64,000 nucleotides of DNA, taken from NCBI GenBank assembly GCA_004794785.1, contig SJOL01006427.1, forward strand, positions 422,668 through 486,667, given 5' to 3'. Shown piece after piece: positions 53,801 through 62,600 of the stretch. Under the pieces are notes generated by a model that saw only the letters and a list, made by a program, of their open reading frames with translations, was not told where the DNA came from and searched no databases. How positions within the stretch are numbered: position 1 is the first letter of the stretch; the number at the start of each line of letters is the position of its first letter. Position numbers and translations under genes: made by a program. Source of the stretch: Opisthorchis felineus (Eukaryota > Platyhelminthes > Trematoda > Opisthorchiida > Opisthorchiidae).

Positions 53801-55622
53801 TCTATACAAACGTCCAAGTCCTATTCCAAAAACCTCAAAGCTTCTACATTCTCACAGGTTTGAACAAGCTACCCCAAGTTGACTTACAAGTTAGGCTAAA
53901 TCTACACCCAGCATCAAGACCCACCATTCCCTTATGGAGATATTCGCAGGAAATCACTAGTCCCGTTTGTAGCCTCCTGGTCAAACCAATATCCTGCGGT
54001 TCGTTTCACAGTACACCTGTTGCTCGACCATTGCTCGACCAGCCATACAAACCACAGCTGTATCAAAACAGACAACGAATTGTCCAAAACATTGTAATGT
54101 TAGCTAACTTCGCGATGTTTGACAATGAAAGGCAGGGACCTGCAAACTGATGAACATCTCCTCACTTCGAGGTAAAATCCTCTCATATGCAACCACTTAA
54201 GGAGCACCTGATCAATTTTGACAGCCTCTTTCATTGTTGAAATTGAGCCTATTTCAGAAACGACCATTTCATTAGACTTGCCTTGGGTGAAACGGACTGG
54301 AGAGGACAAAAAACAATAAAATACCCATCCGGATCAATGAAGTAACTATTTCACGTGGTCAGGAAGAATTCATCTATTTTTACACACGGCAAGTGCTACT
54401 GGACTTTAATTACCATGATTGAATGCAAGTTTGGTATTTCACTTTCCTTAAGCAAGCAAACTCCGTACTATACTTTAAATGTGGTACATGAGGGTTCAGA
54501 CTCGCTTCTTGTGGGGTAGTTTGGGATTCTTAAGCTATCAAGGAGGGAGTGGTCGTCAATAATTTTGGGCACTCGCAGGAGGTGCACTGTGCAACTGATT
54601 CTCAGATGGTAGACTATGGACAAAACTCGGTATAGATTAAAAAAACTTAATTAGCCGAAAATCTGAAAGCGAAGAAAAGCCGTTCGTCCAACATTATGAG
54701 CAAATGAATTGATTGGAGTTGGAATCAAGGCAAAGGTATTGATGCAACATATGTTGAACCGTGCCGGGAATTTTGTCAAGCTGCTTTTGAGTTTCGTTAA
54801 TCATAAATGAATTTGAAAAAGTGTTTTCCATCAGCAAATGATGCTTCTTTTTTCGTAAGCCAAACATGAATGATTAGTAGGAGGATACTGATTTGCATTT
54901 TTCTGTTCATCTGATTTAGCTCCCTCTGTGCATCTTATTGTCGATTTGGGCGGCCGTCTTGGTCACGTTTCCCCACTTATATCTTGCCGGCGAAACAGCC
55001 CTCCGGGTTCTTTACGTCATTTGGGTTTGTCTACTGTGGTTCACTTTGAGCGGTATGCTCACCATCATGCCATCGGCAACCGCGACATTATTTGGTCAGA
55101 AGAACGTTGCGACGAACTACGGGGTCGTGTACAGTGCATTTGTAAGTGATCAATACATGTGCTTGGTTTTCCTCGTTTTGTGGGTCCTATATCATCTCCT
55201 GTGTCTCTTTATCTAGTCTGTGGGAAGCTTGTTGTGCGGCATCTTCCAAACCTTCCTCCCCGAGCAGACCTACTTGGTCCAGTTTTCGGCGTGTTGTGCC
55301 CTGGTGGTTTCAGGTTAGTAAATAACCAAATTTAATATGCGTACATTACAAGTTCGAACACGTACCAGGCTCGATAATGAGCTGAACGTTTGAAATACCG
55401 AAGACACAAACCTGAAATATTACCACTTGTCGGTATGCAAGCATATACTTTCCGATTTTGTATATGAAGGAAATTCAGGGAATCCTATTTTCTCTTTCAG
55501 CCCTCATCATTACTCTATGGGTAACAGACGCGAAGATGAGCCCCCGTGTCAACATCTGTCAAAAGCTTACAGAGCAATGTATGAAATGCCGTGGTCATCG
55601 TCAACAGTTGGATAAAATCTAA
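44867..55622 (+). CDS. MFS transporter, OFA/monocarboxylate-like, copy 2
   Basis: Tandem paralogue of the gene at 21822-35171, again 463 residues. Exons: 44867-44869, 44911-45001, 45036-45222, 47689-47815, 47960-48084, 50746-50863, 51255-51302, 51417-51433, 52824-52935, 53036-53158, 54920-55141, 55217-55313, 55501-55622. Every exon has the same length and phase as in copy 1. Key motifs are GGLVSQKIGFRP, WFPTRRALIFG, GFGLGALVF, GRIVWGLIVDKVSFK and NYGVVYSAF, with CMKC in the tail. The stop TAG at 44849-44851, in frame upstream of the ATG, supports the chosen start. The central loop is KPEEYDLKLDGEASEK, quite unlike the Glu-rich loop of copy 1. No PLE interrupts it. Both copies look functional, and their differences in helix 3-4 and the loop suggest different substrate or regulation; that is inference. 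Confidence 0.88.
44870..44910 (+). other. 41-bp intron directly after the start codon (copy 2)
   Basis: Donor GTAAGA directly follows the ATG; the acceptor AATATTTCAG ends at 44910. Length and position equal those in copy 1, although 8 of 41 bases differ. That supports a functional intron rather than coincidence. Confidence 0.7.
45002..45035 (+). other. 34-bp intron 2 (copy 2)
   Basis: Identical over all 34 bases to the intron at 21957-21990. Splicing yields TVANMTPYIYSYAKVRV. Its perfect identity contrasts with the diverged 41-bp intron just upstream. Confidence 0.85.
49230..49560 (+). pseudogene. LINE (non-LTR retrotransposon) RT relic in intron 5 of copy 2
   Basis: Decayed fragments appear in order. 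YLDPLG/YLGSTRSSHLCSKGC-like sequence recalls the 'YLGS.IS.DG' block that follows the reverse-transcriptase palm. PAALYKAAVRVNLIYGCETG recalls the 'YNAAVRSVLLYGCETW' block at the end of CR1/RTE-type enzymes. Several frameshifts separate them. This is a recognition by pattern only, with moderate confidence that it is LINE-derived and none about the family. Confidence 0.4.
52936..53035 (+). other. GC-AG intron 9 (copy 2)
   Basis: The donor is AAG|GCAAGT and the acceptor CTACAG. A GT four bases downstream would put exon 10 out of frame. The same non-canonical donor occurs in copy 1 at 32560. The intron contains a run of about 10 C that copy 1 lacks. Confidence 0.75.
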
Positions 55623-55709
55623 AGGCATATTGCTCCACCAGTGATCGGCTTTTTACCAAAACTCTGGGTTTTGAGTGGCTAATTTTTCGTTCATATAAGA
55701 CTCCATGAG

Positions 55710-55715
55710 AATAAA
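55710..55715 (+). terminator. Candidate poly(A) signal of copy 2
   Basis: AATAAA 88 bp after the stop codon at 55622. The spacing is plausible for a short 3' untranslated region. It lies before the PLE composite, so that element would be outside the transcript. Confidence 0.4.
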
Positions 55716-56019
55716 AACTCATATGCGAATTAACTGAATAAGATCAGCTGTTTACATCACAGATCGTTTGGTTTCATTTGAAATATCAGCGACATGAATT
55801 TCAGCTAGTATCCTGGTTGATCATTTACAGAGACCAAGTTTCTTTCAGTCAACACGAATCAGTGTAACAGTTAGATGGGTCAAAACACAACGCAGTTTTG
55901 CAATAAGCCATGTAACTTCGCTTCAAGCATCGAACATCACTTTTCAGTCCATTAAACACCAAGGGTACCCGTTCACCAGTAGCATCAAAAAGTACCATGC
56001 TGTAAAAAATCCAACAGAT

Positions 56020-57120
56020 CCAGAAGATTCTATGGGTTGACAAAATACACAAACCGGCACCCAAATACGTCCATCGCGGAATATACTACTTGTTCAACGT
56101 ACAACCTATCCAAATGCTAAAGTAGTTTGTTGAAGCTTAATTATCAGCTAGCTTTTAAGTAACATGAATGACTCTCTTGACTTTGTTAATATAGTTCAAT
56201 CTACCCACATCAATGATGATGAATTGGCAATCAGATTTGACATAACGGCTCTTTATACTAGTTTACTAGTTAACGTCTGCTTATTTCTTATGTCCTCTAT
56301 GTTGTATTGTTGTTGACAATATATTCCTATCTTAGAGAAAGCCTTATCCCCAGTTGATATTAGCACTGGTGTTGAACTGTGTCTAAGCACCACCTATTTC
56401 ACCTTTCAATACGCACTCTATAGACACATTGACGGTGCCGCTATAGGCTCTCCAGTATCACCCATGGTGGCTAGGATTTTGTTGCACCATGTTGAAACTA
56501 AGGCCTTACGTGACTTTGCCCATCCACCGTGCACCTGGCTGAGACAAGTGAACCACATATTTACAATCATATCAGCCACACAGTGGCATGCCTTCCTAAA
56601 CTGCTTGAACGGACAATGCAGTAGCATAAAATTCATGATGGATACTGATGCCGAGGCGAAGACTAGTAATTTCCTGAACTACAAGCTGTCTGTTAGCACC
56701 AACGATGGATTCACAGTGGGAATTCGCGGAAAAGCCACACATTCAGACAGGTACTTGCATGATGAGTTTTCGCATCCACACCACGTTGAAGGTGCAGTTG
56801 TCCGATCACTGGTGAATCGTGTCAAGTTATTGTGCTCGGATGAGTCCATACGAGCAGGTGAATTGAAACAACTCTGCGAAACATCTACTCCATAAGGCTC
56901 ATTGTCCGGAACGGTGAGACAGGGAGACGAAAATCCAGTGGTCACCGTAGGAATACCCTATAAAAAGGGTACTTCAGACGTCATTCGAAAGATGCTTCGG
57001 AATTATGACATTAAACATTCTTCCGAGTTGATAACACTTTACAACGACAATTGGACTCTATCGAACCGCAACAGAGGACAAATTACTTCTAATAAATCCC
57101 TGTGCCGGACGTCCAGTTAA
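56020..57120 (+). pseudogene. PLE element A reverse transcriptase relic, arm 2
   Basis: RT motifs in order: RFYGLTK (where 'YGLPKIHK' is usual), RFDITALYTSLL (motif A), an in-frame TGA near 56318, RHIDGAAIGSPVSPMVAR (motif B), then WLRQVNHIFTIISATQWHAF. In related elements this last block starts 'WLRYVDD', so both catalytic Asp residues are gone. ATHSDRYLHDEFSHPHH and the linker VTVGIPYKKGTSDVIRKML follow. A 22-nt stretch at 56159-56180, absent from arm 1, is probably original. It is a fossil of a GIY-YIG-bearing PLE lineage distinct from element B. Confidence 0.78.
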
Positions 57121-57440
57121 ATATATAGGCCCGACAGCCAGGCAACTTCATGTGAGAGTCACGGAGTACAAACGCCATACGCGGTTTGCTCCACGAAATC
57201 TAACTCAGTTTTAGAAAAACTTGAACGCGACTCAGTAACTGCACTCCACATACTTGAGTCAAGCCATTGAATCAACTACGATGGTACACGTATACTCCAC
57301 TCAGGATTCAAGTCAGACGTGTAACGGGCGTGCCCTGATGCACTACAGAGCAACATAAAACGGACTTGCATCTGTCGTAGTAATGGCGCCAGCATCCCGT
57401 CCATCTGGCTTGGAATAACTGCACACGTTATTAGGCATAG
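57100..57440 (+). pseudogene. PLE element A GIY-YIG endonuclease relic, arm 2
   Basis: KYIGPTARQLHVRVTEYKRH matches the GIY-YIG core of PLE endonucleases, with Tyr-Ile-Gly, the Arg of 'R..EHK' and the Glu kept. After a frameshift the C-terminal part reads ALHILESSH-stop-INYDGTRILHSGF-KSDV-stop, then NIKRTCICRSNGASIPSIWL, the typical end of the domain. At least two stops and one frameshift make it inactive. Confidence 0.65.
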
Positions 57441-57807
57441 TAGCCAGATGTCAAGCGGGAGTCCCAAGAGTGGCGCGTCACGGCCAGCACATCCACAGAC
57501 GGAGGCACATCCTAATCAAGTGACACCATGCACCAAGTTTCCGACAAATCCAGAAAAGTACGTGCACAATTTTTCTTCGTTAATACTGGACACTACCCTT
57601 TTGGAGGCGTTGTCACTAGGTCCAAAATTTTGTTGTCCTAGTCGTAAAACCTGTCAGCTCGAGCTTGAAGTCCAATTTGAGAATCTACATGATCAGCTAT
57701 CCGTGCTAGTACGTTCCTCTGAACTGAGTGTAGAACAACTGGAATCGACGTTATCAATTCATATTACAAGTACCTCGACTACAAACCCATACCCAAACGA
57801 CTTTTAA
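57325..57807 (+). pseudogene. A/B junction open frame, arm 2
   Basis: Open from the TAA at 57322-57324 to the TAA at the end of NPYPNDF. The first 40 or so codons are the C-terminal end of element A. A Pro/Ser-rich stretch follows (SGSPKSGASRPAHPQTEAHP). Then comes the N-terminal domain of element B: VHNFSSLILDTTLLEALSLG, PKFCCPSRKTCQLELEVQFE. A frameshift near 57,745 separates it from DVINSYYKYLDYKPIPKRLL in the B reverse-transcriptase frame. An ATG at 57448 gives a 119-codon frame, but it starts inside the junction and is unlikely to be a native start. Confidence 0.75.
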
Positions 57808-58961
57808 CAGAGGAACATTTCGAGGCTCTGAAACTTTTACAGCAAAACGACCAAGTTTTACTGTCCAAGCCAGATAAAGGCTCAGGAATTGTCTTGATGA
57901 ACAAATCTGACTACATTGATAAGATGAATACTATCCTCTCAGACAGATCCAAATTTAAGAAAATGGAATCCGAGAAAGACAAGACGCATGTGATTGAAAA
58001 AGCCGTGTCCAAAATATTAAGACATCTTGAACAATCCGGAAACATTGACACCAATACTTTCGAGCATATCCGTCCCACTGGTACAACAATTTCTCGGCTT
58101 TATGGTCTCCCATAAGCGCACAAACCCGGCCTACCTCTCAGGCCCATCCTCGGTTTGTCTAATTCTCCTTATGATGCTTTGGCTAAATGGCTTGTCATTC
58201 TGTTAGAACCAATCAGGAGAGAAGTATCGACACATAGCCTGAGAGACAGTTTTGATTTCGTCGGTCAGATTAAAGATCTGAAGGTTGACAAACACTCCAT
58301 GTTCTCCCTGGACGTCGAGTCGTTGTTTACCAACATATCACTCACTGAGACAATAGACTATGTTTGTGACTTGATTGAGTGCAACGGTAAAGATATTGGC
58401 ATTCCCATCTCGGATCTTAAGGAACTCCTGCTCCTTTGTACCTTCAATGTTCAGTTTACTGTCAACAGTCAAATTTATCGACAGAAAGACGGGGTCGCGA
58501 TGGGGTCCCATCTAGGTCTCATGTTGGCAGATTTTTTCATGGCCAAACTAGAGACTCAAAAATTAGACACACTCATTGCATGGTTAAAATTGTATCCTCG
58601 CTACGTGGACGACATTTTTGCACTTGCCGACGAAACTGTCAGCACAACAGACGTGCTAAGCAGTTTCACTTCAGTCCATACTAATATCAAGGTTACTATC
58701 GAATCGGAGCAGAACGGACAGTTAAGTTTCCTCGATGTCAGTGTTAAAAGGAAGACTGACGGGACCATGCAGCGCAAACTCCACAGAAAGCAAACGTGGA
58801 AATGTCAGTATATTCACTTCAACAGCTTCGTTCCGTTGCAACAAAAGCGTAATATACTTAGATGCCTGACTGAGAGAGCAATGAACATATGCTCCCCCGA
58901 CTGCTTAGAAGGGGAACTAAAGTTCTTCGGGACGCACAGTCCTGCACAACGGAAATTCTGA
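57748..58961 (+). pseudogene. PLE element B reverse transcriptase, arm 2, broken
   Basis: Begins YKPIPKRLLTEEHFEALKLL and KPDKGSGIVLMNKSDYIDKM. An in-frame TAA at 58113-58115 replaces the Lys codon in LYGLP-stop-AHKPG. The frame then runs 281 codons: RPILG, LDVESLFTN (motif A), QKDGVAMGSHLG (motif B), YPRYVDDIFAL (motif C), LSFLDVSVKR, then ERAMNICSPDCLEGELKF. A frameshift follows near 58,925. All three catalytic Asp residues remain. The usual GSPLGP of motif B is GSHLGL here. Confidence 0.88.
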
Positions 58962-59588
58962 AAGGTTCGCACTCAAGACTATGGAATCCGTTAGGCCCAA
59001 ACCCACACAATGTTCTGTTGGGAAGAAGCCCTTCTACATGGGGCTTCCATTCAAAGGTGACGCGGTTGCTGAACTAATTACCAGAAGGCTTAGAAACTCT
59101 GTTGATACGACATACTTTGTTGCTAATCTGTGTTTGAGCTTCAACTCCAGCCCTCTATCAGTTTCCGCTTGAAGGACAAATTGCCAGGTTCTACCTCGAG
59201 CTTTTGTGTGTACTCATTTGTATGCTCGTACCGAGCATCATACGTCGGTCGTACGACAAGGCATTTGTCGGACAGAATGCGAGAACACAATCCCGTATCT
59301 CTGAGTTGTAGTTGGAAGAAGCCAGGCTCAAGTGCGATTGCATCACATTTGGCCGAAACCGGTCTTGTAATTGACAAAGAGCAGGCCTTCACTATCATAT
59401 ACCGGGTACTTCTGAACCGATCACGACTGGTACGATCCAGACTACTATTGGTCGCAGGGCCGATTGGAATCCGACTGCTGGATCCACAACTTTGCGTCCA
59501 AAAGAAACTTGTGCGACCTGTGAACTTGAACCGGCCTGCAAAAAATCCGGTCCCCCAAGCCTGTCTGACATTGATGTCACTTACCTGA
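58962..59588 (+). pseudogene. PLE element B linker and GIY-YIG endonuclease, arm 2
   Basis: The linker reads GKKPFYMGLPFKGDAVAELI, TRRLRNSVDTTYFVANLCLS and FNSSPL. After a frameshift near 59,155 the endonuclease reads LKDKLPGSTSSFCVYSFVCS, then YRASYVGRTTRHLSDRMREH and SSAIASHLAETGL. The last frame is 152 codons and ends at 59588. Tyr, Gly, Arg and the Glu of REH, all typical of the GIY-YIG fold, are kept. This part is absent from arm 1. Confidence 0.85.
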
Positions 59589-59600
59589 TTCCGTGACCCA

Positions 59601-62600
59601 ATGACCTACCCCTCATTCAACCCCCTTCCTTTGATTTCTATTTCTCTAAAGTGTACGTACCCCCGATTTCGACCTTTTTCACGTGATTTCTGGTACCATA
59701 CAAATTTGTGATGTATTAGCCAAGAGGAACAATCACAGAAAACAGGCTTTGTTCGCTATCTTCACTGTTCTCATGAAAAATGTTGTCATATACATAAATC
59801 ATCAATCGGTTTGATTTTAGAATTCTTCTCAAAAACCAATGAGCAAGTTATTGTTGAACCTCATGTGATGGGGAAATGCATCTATTCTGTCGTTAACAAA
59901 GGATTCGTAGTAATATGTGGCACGTATAAAGCAGAAAATTGTCCGCGAAATCTGGTTCTCATTTGCCTTGAAGTCAACTTGTGAATAGCGGATCTCTAAA
60001 ACTGTTGGACGTCATTTTGCTCAGGTTTCGACATGACATCCTAGGCGAGCTTCCAAAATGTGAGAGAAAAGGAAAACCCCATCTGCATACCAGTTTGATC
60101 TTGACGAAAGACTCACCTGCAAACAAGCTGAATCTCTCGTTCTTGATATTTCAGGTGTGTCTCCCGTCAAAGCCAAACCCGTATGTAGATGAGTGTATAA
60201 GCCGAGCTTCTTTCGATTTGTGTTTGTCTATCATGGGCATGAAGAAGAGAGAAACCGGTCGTAGGCTGTCGAAGAGTTTTCGGCAAACTTACTAGTAGTG
60301 TATTACGTCTATAAAAAGGAAAACTTATTGGTGTCATCACAAATGCACTGCACTTTGAATAAAGCGTTTGTCACGAAGCATGTTAATAAAAGCATGGAGA
60401 CAAAAAATCTATAACATCATCGAGCTACTCATGTGTAGGCAGAAGTATGGTGGCAAAAATTAGAACGAAGAAAACCTGGCTCACATTGACTGCGACCAAA
60501 TTCCCAAAATTCCTGAGTCAAAAAGGAGGTTGCACAGAACGACTTTCTAGGTGAACGAAACTTCTATTGGCTTGATTTAGGCCGCCACTGACACTGATTT
60601 TGCGCGTGGCAACGTCCGCAATAGCCAGCAAGTGATCGGATGTTTACGAGTAATGTTCGAACAAAGTTGCCCAACTAATTGAACAAATTAAAATGACAAT
60701 GCAGAGTGCAGCAACATGGAGTGTTCCACATAAATTCTAGGGAACGGTCACTTTGGGTAAGGTGATGAATGCGGCTATATGCCCTTGGAAACCCTTGGAA
60801 TCACATTTGCGGCACAAGTCCCCAGGTACCCCCAGCTTGCAACTAGATTGACCCCGTTATTCGCCATGCTGAGATTACACATAAACAAACGGTGTGCACT
60901 TAATACATCAACTGTATTGAATAGTTTCTATTGTTGATTCTCATGACTGCCCATCGTCACTGGGTTGAGTTTACATCTGTAAAGCAGCGCTTTCAAGTGT
61001 ACACGTCTAAGTTGTGGCAATTAGCAAGGTTTAGTAGATAGGTTAGCATTTTCGGCTGTGTGTATCTAGGTCATTGTAGTCTAAGCGCGACACTTCTACT
61101 GCCTCTTCAGGTATCTGATCCCAAATATCAGGACGCTAGTAAGATTGTAAGCTACAAGTTGGGTCTTAGTCGTTGTCAAAATCGAAATGCGCAGAGATGG
61201 TGGGCGTAAGCGCCAGGAGATCAAGGTTTCAGATCGAAATGGACCAAATATGTGGTGTTTTTCGGGCACAACATGGTGCAGTCCAGCTGGACTTTTCTTG
61301 GGTGAAAAACATGTTTGTGCTCCCAAGATGCATGTCCCAATCAATCAGTTTTGTTAAGATTCCACCAACTGCATTGCAGGCGCAATAGACAAAGTGGCTT
61401 GAATTGAAAGCAACATGATAAACAGTTTCCATTATCGGTTTGTGAGTGTCAGCAACACAGGTATATGTTGCCAGGTCAAGCACTTCGGTATGAGCCAAAG
61501 TATCGTGCTTGGAAAATGGATTACAAGAGATTAGGGGCATGTGAAGGAGGGTTGTTCAGATTTCAAGAAGGAGACAATTTAAACTTCCGGTGTTAACGGA
61601 CTAGGTCGAGCTCCCGCCAAAATTGCAACACAGTGGGAAAGCTACTATGTAAAGTCAACTTTGAACGGCAGGAGAACGCGGCATAGTGCAGAAATTCGTG
61701 GTCGCAGTTTGTCGAGAAATTCAAAATCCCGGACAGTTCAGAAAACAAGATTATGTCAGTTTTGGAATTGCAGAGCACGAGTGTCCCGGACCGGCCAATG
61801 GCACCCTAAAAACCAAACGACCTCAAATAAAAGAATTCTTATTTCACTGTGCAACTACGTACATACATACACTTAAAAAGAAATACTTTTTGCTCAGCAT
61901 CCCCAAACTGGTCAATTTTGGTGACACAGTAGGCCAGACTGCAAAAAAAGTTAGTGAGAGACTTTTCAAATACCGCTTAATTCCTTGATGCAAAGTCAAC
62001 CATCGTGCTATGTTTTAAGAGATGTGGCTTCCTTCAATGGAACACGCTACTCATAAGTTTTATGAAAACTCTTCGAAAGCTCACGACCAATTTCATTATT
62101 TCTTCTGCAGTCCAGTCGAACGGTGCCTCTTCTAGTGTAAATGAAGTCGGTCAGTCGGTACAGAGAGTCGTCCTGCTACTTAAATATTTTTTTCAAAACA
62201 GAGATACTTGATCATAGGCGTGCCGATTCCGAATTTTCGCATACGGCGGTACCTCCCCCATGAATTCGTACACAGAAGATTTGTGCAATGGAATAAACGA
62301 CGCAGCTTTGGAGCACAGCACCATGGTGAACCTTAGCGAGCATTATGGTTGCCGGAAGGTTCTGTGTTGCCTTGAGATGTGTGTGTGTATGTGTGGAAAG
62401 ATCCCCCGACTAGGCTAGCGGAGTTTATCTGTGTGCAATGTGAGTGCGGGAGGGTGACGTTGGTCACGATTAGGTCGTTGTTTGTGGTCTACGTGTCTGG
62501 TGACTAATCACTGATGCCACCGCTGTGGTCAACACAGTCTGAGCGGATATGGATATCGATCAACGCAGCGCATGTCCTTTGGCATGGTCTGAAGCCAGAT

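Larger units (their letters stand above)
56020..59600 (+). mobile_element. Penelope-like composite element, arm 2 (sense, downstream of copy 2)
   Basis: Head-to-tail pair: element A (about 56,020-57,440) then element B (about 57,540-59,590). From about 56,120 to 58,871 it is a near-identical inverted copy of arm 1. Positions in the two arms add up to 86,452 throughout, so there are no indels between 56,181 and 58,871. Unlike arm 1 it keeps the 3' end of B with linker and GIY-YIG domain. Upstream of about 56,120 it resembles arm 1 only distantly. No terminal repeat was recognised between A and B or at the ends. Confidence 0.88.
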
